A stretch of 64,000 nt of DNA from positions 124,001-188,000 of the forward strand of contig NZ_AZEH01000039.1 of the NCBI RefSeq assembly GCF_001436275.1, read 5' to 3'. The position numbers were made by a program, and so were the translations under genes. Of the stretch, positions 15,384-24,244 are shown one piece after another. Each line of letters begins with the position of its first letter. Position 1 is the first letter of the stretch. The notes beneath the pieces are model-generated. The model did no database searches. It saw nothing but the letters and a program-made list of their open reading frames with translations, and had not been told where the DNA came from. The stretch is from Liquorilactobacillus oeni DSM 19972. Lineage in GTDB: Bacteria; Bacillota; Bacilli; Lactobacillales; Lactobacillaceae.

Positions 15384-16704
15384 TGCGCTGACAAGGTACC
15401 TGAAGAAAAAGTTTGATGTTGATCCTTATCTAGGCCGTGTTTATTTAACTGGTGAAATTTCAAATTTTCGAATGCGTCCGCGTGCACATCAATACTTCAG
15501 TCTCAAAGACAAGGAGGCTAAAATTAATGCCATTATGTTTCGTTCTGCATTTGATAAAGTTAAATTCAAACCAGAAGAAGGCATGAAAGTTTTAGTAGTA
15601 GGACGTGTTTCTTTATACGAAGCTAGCGGCAATTATCAAATTTATGTTGAAAAAATGGAACCGGATGGTGTAGGAGCTTTATATCAGGCTTATGAACAAT
15701 TAAAAAGGAAATTAGCTGCAGAAGGTATTTTTAGTGCTCCTAAAAAAGACATTTGTCGTTTTCCGCGTAGAATTGCTGTAATTACAAGTCGTTCAGGTGC
15801 AGTTATCAAAGATATTATGACAACAGTCCGTAGACGTTATCCGATTGCGCAGATTGTTTTATTTCCAGCACTTGTTCAAGGCGAAGGAGCTGCTAAAGAC
15901 ATTGTTGGTAGAATCAAGCAAGTTGAGGAGTATGGCAATTTTCAAACACTGATTATTGGTAGGGGTGGTGGGTCAATAGAGGATCTTTGGCCCTTTAATG
16001 AAGAAATTGTTGCACGAGCGATTTATGAATGCAAGATTCCTGTGATTTCATCTGTCGGTCACGAAACAGATGTAACAATAGCTGATCTAGTTGCTGATGT
16101 CCGGGCAGCAACTCCAACAGCAGCTGCAGAATTGGCAGTTCCTGTTTTGAGTGAGGAAATAATTAAGATAGAGCAGTTGCGTTTAAGACTCTATCATAGT
16201 TTGAAGGCTCAATTGCAACTTAAAAGACAAGCACTGCAAAAATTACGTAACTCTTATGTATTCAAACAACCTGGTAGATTATATGAAAGTTATTTGCAAA
16301 AAGTGGATTATTTGCAAAAACAAATAATTCAATTAATGCGGGTCGATTTGAACAAAAAAGAACAGCAGCAGATGCAGCTATTCTCTCAATTGCAAAAACA
16401 GGCACCTACTGAAAAGTTGCATTTATTGCTTAAACAAGTTATTTATTTAAAACAAAGGCTTTTTTCTGCATATGAAAATTATTTCAAAACAAAAAGACAA
16501 AAGCTGTGTTCGGCAGTAGCAAACTTAGAGATGCTAAGCCCGCTAAGGGTAATGGCAAGAGGGTATGGCTATGCAACTGTTGATGGAAAAGTAGTTCGGT
16601 CTATTACTCAACTTTCACCTGCCGAGAAAATATCTTTTCATATACAGGGCGGCACTATAGATGCAAAAATACTAAATATTACGGAGGATGAACAAAATGG
16701 CTAA
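15355..16704 (+). CDS. xseA: Exodeoxyribonuclease VII large subunit
   Basis: A 449-residue XseA. An N-terminal OB-fold (YLTGEISNFRMRPRAHQYFS) is followed by the catalytic region with VITSRSGAVIKDIMTTVRRR, the GRGGGSIEDLWPFNEE motif and PVISSVGHETDVTIADLVAD, then a long coiled coil and a C-terminal RGYGYATVDGKVV segment. With XseB it degrades single-stranded DNA to oligonucleotides. An upstream TTG at 15334 is in frame; GGAG at 15343-15346 supports TTG 15355 (TEKTYLTVSALTRYLK). It overlaps folD and, by 8 bp, xseB. Confidence 0.96.
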   Translation: MTEKTYLTVSALTRYLKKKFDVDPYLGRVYLTGEISNFRMRPRAHQYFSLKDKEAKINAIMFRSAFDKVKFKPEEGMKVLVVGRVSLYEASGNYQIYVEKMEPDGVGALYQAYEQLKRKLAAEGIFSAPKKDICRFPRRIAVITSRSGAVIKDIMTTVRRRYPIAQIVLFPALVQGEGAAKDIVGRIKQVEEYGNFQTLIIGRGGGSIEDLWPFNEEIVARAIYECKIPVISSVGHETDVTIADLVADVRAATPTAAAELAVPVLSEEIIKIEQLRLRLYHSLKAQLQLKRQALQKLRNSYVFKQPGRLYESYLQKVDYLQKQIIQLMRVDLNKKEQQQMQLFSQLQKQAPTEKLHLLLKQVIYLKQRLFSAYENYFKTKRQKLCSAVANLEMLSPLRVMARGYGYATVDGKVVRSITQLSPAEKISFHIQGGTIDAKILNITEDEQNG

Positions 16705-16933
16705 AGAAGAAACTTTTGAGGAAAGCTTAAACAAACTTGAAAAAATTGTGCAGCAATTAGAACGTGGTGAAGCTCCGTTAGAAGCTGCGGTAGAACAGTT
16801 TCAAAAGGGCATAAAGTTAAGTGGAGACTTACAACAAAAACTGGAGCTGGCTGAAAAAACTTTGACAAAGGTAATTGGTGAGGCAGGTAAAGAAGAAAAC
16901 TTCGACAGGGATAGTGACGATGATGGAAAGTGA
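16697..16933 (+). CDS. xseB: Exodeoxyribonuclease VII small subunit
   Basis: A 78-residue XseB with the typical EESLNKLEKIVQQLERGEAP motif, LEAAVEQFQKGIKLS and an acidic C-terminus. Several copies bind the coiled coil of XseA. ATG 16688 overlaps the GGAGG ribosome site (16683-16687), so ATG 16697 is chosen. Overlaps on both sides (xseA 8 bp, ispA 14 bp) indicate translational coupling. Confidence 0.95.
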   Translation: MAKEETFEESLNKLEKIVQQLERGEAPLEAAVEQFQKGIKLSGDLQQKLELAEKTLTKVIGEAGKEENFDRDSDDDGK

Positions 16934-17828
16934 TCTGAATAGTTTTCGTCAAGAAAAACTTCCATTGCTTGAACAGCAGATGAAAAACTTTTTACAAGGC
17001 CTTGATGCAGAGAAAAGTTTGCAGAAATCAATGCAATACTCGCTTGAAAGCGGCGGAAAGAGGATTAGACCGCTTTTAATGCTGGCTGTTTGTCAAGTTT
17101 TAAAAAAACGTGTTGATGAACCGGTATTTGCTGCAGCGGGGAGTCTGGAATTTGTTCATACTTACTCACTTATTCACGATGATTTGCCCGAAATGGATAA
17201 TGATGATTTGAGGAGAGGCCGTCCAACAAATCACAAGGTTTTTGGTCAGGCTGAAGCAGTTTTAGCCGGTGATGGTCTGCTAACTGCCTCCTTTGAATGG
17301 CTTGCAAACTGTCAATTGCCGTCTGAACTTAAGTTAAAATTAATTGGGCTTTTAGCAACAGCAGCAGGACCACAGGGAATGGTGAGCGGACAAGTTGCTG
17401 ATATTGAAGGTGAGCATAAAGAACTCAAACTGGCTCAGTTGCAATTATTACACCGGCGAAAAACAGGTGCCCTGATTCAATATGCTTGCCAAGCAGGAGG
17501 TCTAATTGGAGATGCAAATGCTCGCCAAATGATTTACTTGACACAATTTGGCCAAAGTTTTGGTCTTGCTTTTCAAATCAACGATGACATTTTAGATGTA
17601 GTTAGTACGCAAGAAAAACTAGGCAAAGCAGTCCATAAAGATCAGGCTGAAAATAAAAATACTTATCCAGGTTTATTAGGTTTAAAAGAATCCTATTCTG
17701 AACTTAAGCGTGTTGTTCAAAAAGCAAAGAATGCATTAGAAGGATTGCAAAAAAACTTAGAAAACGGAAAAAATACTGAATTATTATGGGACTTCTTGGA
17801 TTATTTTTCAAGGAAGGGCAATGCATGA
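16920..17828 (+). CDS. ispA: Geranyl/farnesyl diphosphate synthase
   Basis: A 302-residue trans-prenyltransferase. It has the first aspartate-rich motif in IHDDLPEMDNDDLRRGRPTN, the second in FQINDDILDV, and the substrate-binding SGGKRIRPLLMLAV. It adds IPP to DMAPP/GPP, giving FPP for UppS and other prenyltransferases. Two adjacent ATGs (16920, 16923) are possible; AGGGA at 16907-16911 serves either. In Bacillus, dxs follows ispA; here tlyA follows directly with a 4-bp overlap and dxs is absent, as expected for a mevalonate user. Confidence 0.94.
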   Translation: MMESDLNSFRQEKLPLLEQQMKNFLQGLDAEKSLQKSMQYSLESGGKRIRPLLMLAVCQVLKKRVDEPVFAAAGSLEFVHTYSLIHDDLPEMDNDDLRRGRPTNHKVFGQAEAVLAGDGLLTASFEWLANCQLPSELKLKLIGLLATAAGPQGMVSGQVADIEGEHKELKLAQLQLLHRRKTGALIQYACQAGGLIGDANARQMIYLTQFGQSFGLAFQINDDILDVVSTQEKLGKAVHKDQAENKNTYPGLLGLKESYSELKRVVQKAKNALEGLQKNLENGKNTELLWDFLDYFSRKGNA

Positions 17829-18640
17829 AAAAGGAAAGAATAGACGTTTTACTGGTTCAACAAGGGCTTTTTGAAACAAGAGAACAGGCTAAAAGAGCTG
17901 TAATGGCTGGTGAAATTTTAGGTATTAATGAAGAAAGATTAGATAAGCCCGGGATGAAAATCGATAGCACTACAAAATTGCATTTTAAGGGGAAAAAGAT
18001 GCCCTTTGTAAGTCGAGGGGGTTTTAAACTTGCCAAGGCACTTAAAGTTTTTCAGTTAACTACTGCTGATAAAATAATTCTGGATATTGGCGCTTCGACT
18101 GGCGGTTTCACAGATGTAGCATTGCAAAATAACGCAGCCTTGAGCTATGCTTTGGATGTTGGTACAAATCAGTTAGCTTGGAAGATCAGGCAAGATCCAC
18201 GCGTTGTGGTAATGGAAAATACAAATTTCCGCTATAGTAAACTGGCTGATTTTAAAAACGGCAGACCTGAGTTCGCGACTATTGATGTTTCTTTTATTTC
18301 ATTAGATCTGATTTTACCGCCTTTGCATGAAATAATTATTCCTAGAGGAGATGTTGTTGCGCTAATTAAGCCTCAGTTTGAAGCTGGCAGAGAAAACGTT
18401 GGCAAACATGGTATTGTGCGCGACCCAAAGGTCCATAAAGCAGTGCTGGACAAGATAGTTGGTTTTTCTTTGGATGCAGGATTCGACGTTTGCGGGCTGG
18501 ATTATTCACCTATTACAGGAGGAGAAGGAAACATAGAATTTTTGATTCACCTTAAAAGTTCAACCGCAAGAGGTACTCTAACTGCGGAAGTTGATCCTCA
18601 GAAAGTAATTAGTGATGCTCATAAAGCTTTTAAAAGGTAA
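17825..18640 (+). CDS. TlyA-family rRNA methyltransferase/hemolysin-like (YqxC)
   Basis: A 271-residue protein with an N-terminal S4 RNA-binding domain (RIDVLLVQQGLFETREQAKR) and a FtsJ-type Rossmann methyltransferase domain. Motif I is LDIGASTGGFTDVALQN; motif IV lies in FATIDVSFISLDLIL, and ALIKPQFEAGRENVGKHGIV follows. TlyA in mycobacteria makes 2'-O-methyl cytidines in 16S and 23S rRNA; the Firmicutes homologue YqxC is less well defined. ATG 17825 overlaps the ispA stop (ATGA). The order ispA-tlyA-argR-recN matches Bacillus without dxs. Confidence 0.9.
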   Translation: MKKERIDVLLVQQGLFETREQAKRAVMAGEILGINEERLDKPGMKIDSTTKLHFKGKKMPFVSRGGFKLAKALKVFQLTTADKIILDIGASTGGFTDVALQNNAALSYALDVGTNQLAWKIRQDPRVVVMENTNFRYSKLADFKNGRPEFATIDVSFISLDLILPPLHEIIIPRGDVVALIKPQFEAGRENVGKHGIVRDPKVHKAVLDKIVGFSLDAGFDVCGLDYSPITGGEGNIEFLIHLKSSTARGTLTAEVDPQKVISDAHKAFKR

Positions 18641-18729
18641 TTTTTATAAAATTTTGCTTTAATAATTATTCAAATTACGCTATCATTAATACAAAAATGT
18701 GAATATTTTTCAGAAACTTGGTGAAAATG

Positions 18730-19182
18730 ATGCGTAAGCAGGAAAGACAAAATGCAATAAAAGAATTATTGCGGCAATATAACATTGACCGGCAAGAAGA
18801 AATTGTGGAACTTTTAAAACAGCAGGGAATTAATGTTACCCAGGCCACGATTTCGCGTGATGTAAAGGAAATGCAATTGATTAAACTTCCTTCACCAACC
18901 GGCCAATACAAATATAGTTTTCCAGCTGAAAAAAAAATGAATACCGAAAAGAAATTACGCAAAACACTACGTGGTGCATATATAACAGCAAGAGTTCAGG
19001 GAGAATTTTTACTGCTTAAGGTTTCTCCAGGCAACGGACCGGTGATTGCAAGTTTAATTGATCAGATGCGCTATAAGGATATTTTTGGAACCTTAGGCGA
19101 TGATGATACTGTACTCATAATTACTAAGGAGTCTTATAAACCAAATGATATTCTGCAAAAGTTGCTTGAAATGATTGAATAA
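18730..19182 (+). CDS. argR: Arginine repressor family regulator (ArgR/AhrC)
   Basis: A 150-residue ArgR-type regulator. The winged-helix N-terminal domain (RQNAIKELLRQY, then QGINVTQATISRDVKEMQLI) is followed by a linker and the C-terminal oligomerisation/arginine-binding domain with GNGPVIASLIDQ and GTLGDDDTVLIITK, where the paired Asp contact arginine. It senses arginine and controls biosynthesis and catabolism genes. Possible in-frame starts are 18718, 18727 and 18730; GGTGA at 18720-18724 favours ATG 18730. It is between tlyA and recN as in Bacillus ahrC. Lactobacilli often have two ArgR paralogues; only one is in this window. Confidence 0.92.
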   Translation: MRKQERQNAIKELLRQYNIDRQEEIVELLKQQGINVTQATISRDVKEMQLIKLPSPTGQYKYSFPAEKKMNTEKKLRKTLRGAYITARVQGEFLLLKVSPGNGPVIASLIDQMRYKDIFGTLGDDDTVLIITKESYKPNDILQKLLEMIE

Positions 19183-19234
19183 CAATATTTCCTATACTGG
19201 TTGGTAGTTTAGGATAAAGGAATGGGATGAACTG

Positions 19235-20923
19235 ATGCTGCGGGAACTTACAATCAGAGACTTTGCAATCATTGAAAAACTTGATCTTCAATTTGATTCG
19301 CATATGACAGTTTTGACTGGTGAAACCGGTGCTGGAAAGTCAATCGTTATTGATGCTTTGGGTTTGCTTTCGGGTGAGAGAGGATCACAAGAATTCATTC
19401 GTAAAGGGGCTTCAAAGTCGATCTTGCAAGGACTTTTTGCCTTACCGCAAGATAAAACATTCGTTGACTATTTAGAAAAGGTCGGTGTTCAGGGTGATCG
19501 CGGCGGTTTAATTATACAACGTGAGCTTTATCGTAGTGGACATAGTGTTTGCAGAGTTAATAATACTCTTGTTACTTTGGCGGTTTTACGTAAAATTGGC
19601 GGCCGTCTGATTGATATTCATGGACAAAATGATAATCAGGCGTTAATGCATGTTGAAAATCACTTAAAATTATTGGACCAATTTAATAAACGTAGCGAAG
19701 TACTGAAACATAGTTATCAGAAAGAATTCATTGAATATCAAGAGCACAAAAAGGATATAGAAAAAAAACGTTCAGACGAAAAAAAGTGGGTACAAAGGCT
19801 AGATATGCTGAAGTTTCAGATTAAGGAAATTGAAGAGGCACACTTAAAAAGCGGTGAAGAAGATAAGCTGAATAGTGAGAAAGAAAAATTAGAAAATTTT
19901 CAAACTATTAGAGAAGCACTTTTGCAAAGCTATCAGCTTCTTTCTGGTGGTGAAGAGGATTTGCTCAGCAGGTTGGGAAGTGCGAGCGAGATAATGGGAA
20001 AAATTGCGGCTTATTCTGAAAATTTAAAAACAATCAGCAGTACTTTTTCTACTGCTTTTTATTCTCTTCAAGACTCTGCTCATGATATTTCACGTGAACT
20101 TGATGGGATGGAATGGGATGAAGGACGATTAAACGAGGTTAATCTTCGTTTGGAGCTTATTAACCAACTTGAACGTAAATATGGTGATTCTGTTTCACAG
20201 ATTTTGAGTTATTGCGAGCAGATCAAAGCTGAACTTGAAAAAATGCAAAATGCGCAAGAAGATAGCGGTAAACAAGAAGAAGAATTAGAAAAAATGTACC
20301 AGTCAGCGTATCAAAAAGCGCTGCTTCTATCTGCAGAAAGAAAAAAATCAGCTCACCTGCTTGAAAAAAAGGTACATACACAATTAAAAGCTTTATATAT
20401 GGATAAAGCTGTTTTTCAGGTTTATTTTGATGACAGTGAGCATGAATTGGATACAAGTGGAATTGACAAAGTTGAATTTTATGTACAGACTAACCCCGGT
20501 GAAGCCAGCGGTCCTTTGAATAAAATTGCTTCTGGAGGCGAGTTGTCACGTATTATGCTGGCGTTGAAGACAATTTTTGCACAGGATCATAATGTCACTA
20601 GTATTATCTTTGATGAAGTAGATACTGGTGTAAGCGGCCGTGTGGCACAAGCTATTGCTGAAAAAATCAGCCAAATTGCTGCAGCTTCTCAAGTACTTTG
20701 TATTACACATCTGCCGCAAGTTGCTGCGATTAGTGACCACCATTTTCTGGTTTCAAAACATACTAAAAGGGGTAGAACTGAGACTATTGTTAAAAAATTA
20801 ACAAAAAATGAACGTGTAGCTGAGTTAGCCAGAATGCTGGCTGGGACAACCATTACGCAACTTACCTTGGAGCACGCTGCGGAGTTATTGACGATGGCAA
20901 ACATGCAGAAGCAAAGCAAATAG
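19235..20923 (+). CDS. recN: DNA repair protein RecN
   Basis: A 562-residue SMC-like ATPase. It has Walker A (LTGETGAGKSIVIDAL, residues 28-43) with LRELTIRDFAIIEKLDLQF before it, and a long coiled-coil middle (about 155-350). The C-terminal signature is KIASGGELSRIMLALK, with Walker B TSIIFDEVDTGVSGRVA and CITHLPQVAA. RecN acts early at double-strand breaks. GGGATGA precedes ATG 19235. The gene ends the folD-to-recN cluster. Two hairpins follow, the second being a copy of the dispersed repeat hairpin. Confidence 0.96.
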   Translation: MLRELTIRDFAIIEKLDLQFDSHMTVLTGETGAGKSIVIDALGLLSGERGSQEFIRKGASKSILQGLFALPQDKTFVDYLEKVGVQGDRGGLIIQRELYRSGHSVCRVNNTLVTLAVLRKIGGRLIDIHGQNDNQALMHVENHLKLLDQFNKRSEVLKHSYQKEFIEYQEHKKDIEKKRSDEKKWVQRLDMLKFQIKEIEEAHLKSGEEDKLNSEKEKLENFQTIREALLQSYQLLSGGEEDLLSRLGSASEIMGKIAAYSENLKTISSTFSTAFYSLQDSAHDISRELDGMEWDEGRLNEVNLRLELINQLERKYGDSVSQILSYCEQIKAELEKMQNAQEDSGKQEEELEKMYQSAYQKALLLSAERKKSAHLLEKKVHTQLKALYMDKAVFQVYFDDSEHELDTSGIDKVEFYVQTNPGEASGPLNKIASGGELSRIMLALKTIFAQDHNVTSIIFDEVDTGVSGRVAQAIAEKISQIAAASQVLCITHLPQVAAISDHHFLVSKHTKRGRTETIVKKLTKNERVAELARMLAGTTITQLTLEHAAELLTMANMQKQSK

Positions 20924-20945
20924 TTTATATATTAAGGTAGAAGAA

Positions 20946-20972
20946 TTTAAACTCGTATCTTACGAGTTTAAA
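20946..20972. terminator. Hairpin between recN and lexA
   Basis: A perfect 12-bp stem TTTAAACTCGTA (20946-20957) / TACGAGTTTAAA (20961-20972) has a three-base loop. It lies between convergent genes. No T-run follows directly, because the repeat hairpin comes next. Confidence 0.6.
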
Positions 20973-20973
20973 T

Positions 20974-21021
20974 AAGGGACCGAGTCAAAAACATAACTTT
21001 TGATCCGGTCCCTTATTTTTT
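20974..21021 (+). repeat. Dispersed repeat hairpin, stand-alone copy
   Basis: AAGGGACCGAGTCAAAA (20974-20990) pairs with TTTTGATCCGGTCCCTT (20998-21014) and is followed by ATTTTTT. The stem and loop (ACATAAC) match the terminal hairpin of the repeats at 9714-9753 and 63505-63535. It probably works as a terminator for recN and, read the other way, for lexA. The rest of the repeat is not seen here. Confidence 0.75.
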
Positions 21022-21092
21022 AAATTTTATAGTATATCATTAAAGATGTGTATTTTCTGCATGGAAAGATATTTAAGCGCAACTTGAATGGT

Positions 21093-21716
21093 CTAAACAA
21101 AATTACGGTAAAGACCAACTACTTTGCCGAGAATCATAACCGAATCAAGAATAATCGGATCCATCAAATCATTCTCCGGCTGCAAACGGTAAAAACCTTC
21201 CTCTTTAAAGAAACGTTTACATGTGGCTTCGTTATCTTCTGTCATTGCAATAACAATATCACCATTATCAGCGTTGCGCTGCTTTCTTACAATCACTTTA
21301 TCACCATTTAAAATACCAGCATTAATCATGCTCTTTCCACGAATTGTAAGCATGAATAATCCTTCAGCTGAATTCATGCTTGGAGGTAAAGGAAAGTATT
21401 CTGAAGCTTCTTCAACGGCCAGAATCGGTGAACCGGCCGTTACTGTCCCAAGCACAGGAATTGAATTTGTTTCTTCTTGAATTCCTAAGGCTTCCAAACC
21501 AAAAGCAGTCACTTCGATAGCGCGGGGCTTAGTAGGATCTCTTTGTAAATATCCTTTTTTTTCAAGCCTTGTTAAATGTCCATGGACTGTTGAGGTTGAT
21601 GAAAGGTCAACTGCTTGACAGATTTCACGTACAGTCGGCGGGTAGCCTTTCTCATTAACACGTTCGTAAATAAAACGTAAGACAGCCATTTGTCTTTTTT
21701 CGGAAGCTTTTGTCAT
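21093..21716 (-). CDS. lexA: LexA repressor, SOS response
   Basis: A 207-residue LexA. The winged-helix domain ([40 protein letters not shown]) is followed by the self-cleavage site Ala94-Gly95 (VTAGSP), catalytic Ser129 ([10 protein letters not shown]) and Lys167 (ATCKRFF). RecA-stimulated autocleavage releases the SOS genes. A start at 21731 is in frame; GAGGTG seven bases before ATG 21716 decides for the latter. The upstream region has its own SOS box, so the gene is autoregulated. It is divergent from ynzC. Confidence 0.97.
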   Translation of the reverse strand: MTKASEKRQMAVLRFIYERVNEKGYPPTVREICQAVDLSSTSTVHGHLTRLEKKGYLQRDPTKPRAIEVTAFGLEALGIQEETNSIPVLGTVTAGSPILAVEEASEYFPLPPSMNSAEGLFMLTIRGKSMINAGILNGDKVIVRKQRNADNGDIVIAMTEDNEATCKRFFKEEGFYRLQPENDLMDPIILDSVMILGKVVGLYRNFV

Positions 21717-21749
21717 TAACTGACACCTCAATCACTAATTATTACAACT

Positions 21750-21778
21750 ATTTTAACATACTTTACCCACTATTACAA
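21750..21778 (-). promoter_or_regulatory. lexA promoter
   Basis: On the minus strand, TTGTAA (21773-21778) and TAAAAT (21750-21755) are spaced by 17 bp, with TG before the -10 (TGTTAAAAT). Confidence 0.7.
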
Positions 21779-21789
21779 ACAAACGTTCG
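21776..21789. promoter_or_regulatory. SOS (LexA) box
   Basis: The minus strand reads CGAACGTTTGTTTG. It matches the Gram-positive SOS box CGAACNNNNGTTCG with two mismatches in the right half. It overlaps the lexA -35 box and lies 82 bp before the ynzC start, so it can serve both genes. Confidence 0.75.
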
Positions 21790-21870
21790 TATATTATATT
21801 TGAAACAAAGAGCTTTTTCATGTATCATATGTCATGATTAGAAAATAGAGAAATGGCGGGAGGTGCCAGT

Positions 21871-22119
21871 ATGGCTGGAGAAATCCCAGAAAAATTAATA
21901 AAAAGAATCAATGAACTGGCAAAAAAGAAGAAGACAGTGGGGCTGACTCAAGAAGAATTAGACGAACAAAAGAGCTTGCGGGAAACGTATTTGGCTCTTT
22001 TTCGTAAGACATTTAGGAGTAATGTTGAACTTTTAAGAGTTTTTGACAAAAATGGTAAGGAAGTAACCCCTGAAAAGGTTCGTAAGATTCAACGGGAACG
22101 TAATCTGAGGGACGATTAA
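21871..22119 (+). CDS. DUF896 protein (YnzC-like)
   Basis: An 82-residue DUF896 protein: KLIKRINELAKKKKTVGLTQ, EELDEQKSLRETYLALFRKT and a C-terminal GKEVTPEKVRKIQRER. In Bacillus, ynzC lies in the lexA-divergent SOS operon with yneA and yneB, and the protein is a small helical hairpin of unknown role. GGGAGGTG at 21859-21866 sets ATG 21871 as the start. The upstream SOS box suggests damage control. No yneA (division inhibitor) gene is present here. Confidence 0.9.
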   Translation: MAGEIPEKLIKRINELAKKKKTVGLTQEELDEQKSLRETYLALFRKTFRSNVELLRVFDKNGKEVTPEKVRKIQRERNLRDD

Positions 22120-22206
22120 TTTATTCATTATCGAGTTTACACTTTATTTTTAGAGGATAATTGTGTAAAATTATATATTGAATTGATTTGAAAGGAGCAG
22201 TATACA

Positions 22207-22431
22207 ATGTCAACCACAATTTGGGTGTTAATTGTCATCCTTGCTCTCATTTTAGGATTTGTGGGCGGCTTTTTCGCAGCACGCAAATACATGGAAAGTT
22301 ATTTGAAAAAGAATCCGCCTATAAATGAAAGTATGCTTAAGGTTATGATGCTTCAAATGGGGCAAAAGCCGTCTGAAAAGAAATTGCATCAGATGATGTC
22401 CGCAATGAAAGCACAAGGTAAGAAAAAATAA
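22207..22431 (+). CDS. UPF0154 membrane protein (YneF-like)
   Basis: A 74-residue protein with one N-terminal transmembrane helix ([20 protein letters not shown]). A conserved cytoplasmic part follows: [40 protein letters not shown]. This is the UPF0154/YneF pattern, of unknown function. AAAGGAGC precedes ATG 22207. A bidirectional terminator follows immediately. Confidence 0.92.
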   Translation: MSTTIWVLIVILALILGFVGGFFAARKYMESYLKKNPPINESMLKVMMLQMGQKPSEKKLHQMMSAMKAQGKKK

Positions 22432-22461
22432 AAGAAGCCCGAGTAAGGGCTTCTTTTATTT
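22431..22461. terminator. Bidirectional terminator, yneF/plsC
   Basis: AAAGAAGCCC (22431-22440) pairs with GGGCTTCTTT (22447-22456) and is followed by TATTTTTTC. It overlaps the last base of yneF and the stop codon of plsC (22456), and serves both converging genes. Confidence 0.88.
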
Positions 22462-23088
22462 TTTCTTTTGTTTCATTGGATCAATATACCTATACGAAGG
22501 GTCAAGTTCATCATCAAGTTCTTTAAAACGTGAAATCATTTGTGAAAGAACTAGCTGCTGTTGTTCGTCGGTTAACCTCTTTTTGCGATCAATGTAAATC
22601 GGATCTCCGAAGTTGACAACTACTTTTTTTCTTTTCAATAGTCCCTTCATATTTGCCGGGCCTTGATATACTGCAGGTACGATTGGAACTCCGGCAAGCT
22701 TAGCAATTAAAAGAACACCGCCCTTTAACTGTTGAGAGTGTCGTGTGCCAGAAGGAAACATAATCAGCGAAAGGCTTCTTTTTTTCAGCCATTTAACTGG
22801 TGTCTTTATAACTGAAGGACCGGGATTTTTACGATCTACTGGAAAAGCGTTGGCATGGACAAGAATGTATCGCAGTATCGGATTCTTAAAGAGCTCTTCT
22901 TTTGCCATAAAAGAAAATTTTTTTGGTGAAGCTCCCAAAGCAAAATAGATCATGTCAAACCATGCTCTATGAGGACCAACTAGAACATAATTACCCTTAG
23001 GAATCCTATTGCGGTTTTTATAGTGAACATTTCCATTTAACAAAAATAAAATAGCCCGTGCTACAATACGAACAAATGAATAGAACAT
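22456..23088 (-). CDS. plsC: 1-acyl-sn-glycerol-3-phosphate acyltransferase
   Basis: A 210-residue PlsC-type acyltransferase. Motif I H-x4-D is at His40-Asp45 (GPHRAWFD), motif II region is NAFPVDRKNPGP, and motif III is MFPSGTRHS. Motif IV lies in AKLAGVPIVPAVYQGP. An N-terminal hydrophobic segment (residues 3-18) anchors it to the membrane. It acylates lysophosphatidic acid to phosphatidic acid, which CdsA (29796-30581) converts to CDP-diacylglycerol. GAAAGGAATG precedes the ATG at 23088. Confidence 0.93.
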   Translation of the reverse strand: MFYSFVRIVARAILFLLNGNVHYKNRNRIPKGNYVLVGPHRAWFDMIYFALGASPKKFSFMAKEELFKNPILRYILVHANAFPVDRKNPGPSVIKTPVKWLKKRSLSLIMFPSGTRHSQQLKGGVLLIAKLAGVPIVPAVYQGPANMKGLLKRKKVVVNFGDPIYIDRKKRLTDEQQQLVLSQMISRFKELDDELDPSYRYIDPMKQKKK

Positions 23089-23174
23089 CTTAATGACATT
23101 CCTTTCTTAAATTTTAGTATTACCTTTTTTAGTATGCAAAATTTTGAGGAAAGTTGCAAGTTTAATTAGAGTAG

Positions 23175-23924
23175 GTGAAAGTAATCTTATATAGTAACGA
23201 GAGAATTGATATGCTATATGCAAATAATATTAAAATAATTCAAAGTCCGGATGTTTTTTCCTTTTCCTTAGATGCTGTTTTACTTGCATATTTTGCGAGT
23301 CCACCACGTAAAAAAAGCGCTAAAATAGTTGATTTATGCGCAGGCAATGGAGCTGTGGGACTTTTTATGAGTAAAAAAACTGCTGGTAAAATAATAGCCG
23401 TTGAAATTCAAGAAAAGCTTTTTGATATGGCTAAGCGCAGTATTTTATTGAATCGACTTGATGAACAGATGAAAGTACTAAATATTGATTTGGCTGAATC
23501 TTTTAAGTATCTTGAAAAAGATTCTTTTGATACAGTTACTTGTAACCCGCCATATTTTTCAAACCTTCCATTAAGCAAAAAGAATGAAAATCAGTACTTA
23601 GCAATTGCTCGTCATGAAATCACTGTCAATTTGAGAAAAATTATTGAAGTTTCAAGTGGGCTTCTTAAGATGAATGGGAAAGCCTATTTTGTGCATCGTC
23701 CAGAACGAGCCGCCGAACTTTTTAGCTTGCTACAGGAAAATAGACTCTCACCAAAAAAAATTCAATTGATCTATCCCAAAAAAGATCGTGAAGCAAATAT
23801 GATTTTGGTAGAAGCCATTAAAGATGGACATCCTAACGGCTTACGTTTTTTGCCTCCGATTATTGTGTATGATGAACAGAATGAATATACGCCTCTATTA
23901 AGAAAGATGATTTATGGAAAATAA
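23175..23924 (+). CDS. tRNA1(Val) A37 N6-methyltransferase-like
   Basis: A 249-residue class I methyltransferase. Motif I is [19 protein letters not shown], and motif IV is [13 protein letters not shown], the NPPY motif of N6-adenine methyltransferases. The N-terminus [20 protein letters not shown], followed by [13 protein letters not shown], is the TrmN6/YabB pattern, whose E. coli member methylates A37 of tRNA1(Val). The start is GTG 23175; its ribosome site (AGAGTAGGTG) is weak. It overlaps the next gene by 11 bp, as yabB and yazA are paired in Bacillus. Confidence 0.9.
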   Translation: MKVILYSNERIDMLYANNIKIIQSPDVFSFSLDAVLLAYFASPPRKKSAKIVDLCAGNGAVGLFMSKKTAGKIIAVEIQEKLFDMAKRSILLNRLDEQMKVLNIDLAESFKYLEKDSFDTVTCNPPYFSNLPLSKKNENQYLAIARHEITVNLRKIIEVSSGLLKMNGKAYFVHRPERAAELFSLLQENRLSPKKIQLIYPKKDREANMILVEAIKDGHPNGLRFLPPIIVYDEQNEYTPLLRKMIYGK

Positions 23925-24225
23925 TAAAAAAAAATTCTTTTTCTATGTTTTATTATGTGCAGATAAAACTCTGTATGGTGGTTTCACTACCAATTTAAGC
24001 CATCGTTTAGCAATTCATAATGCAGGAAAGGGAGCAAAGTATACAAGATTGAGTAAGCGTAGGCCGCTTAAACTGATTTACTCTGAAAATTTTGAAAGTA
24101 AATCAGAAGCTCTAAAAGCAGAATATGCTTTTAAGCACCAAACTCGCAAAAAAAAAATTGAATATTTAATAGCCCACAGTGTATCTCTTGTTAAGCTTTT
24201 GTCTGACAAGACAAATATTACGTAA
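23914..24225 (+). CDS. GIY-YIG nuclease domain protein (UPF0213, YazA-like)
   Basis: A 103-residue single-domain GIY-YIG superfamily protein. [20 protein letters not shown] is the GIY...YIG core (here FYV...LYGG), [20 protein letters not shown] carries the conserved Arg/His, and [20 protein letters not shown] the conserved Glu helix. The standalone family is widespread and its biological role is not well defined. ATG 23914 lies within the end of the preceding gene. After it come a 92-bp spacer and ldhD. Confidence 0.9.
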   Translation: MENNKKKFFFYVLLCADKTLYGGFTTNLSHRLAIHNAGKGAKYTRLSKRRPLKLIYSENFESKSEALKAEYAFKHQTRKKKIEYLIAHSVSLVKLLSDKTNIT

Positions 24226-24244
24226 AGGTAATAGTTTCGTGGTA

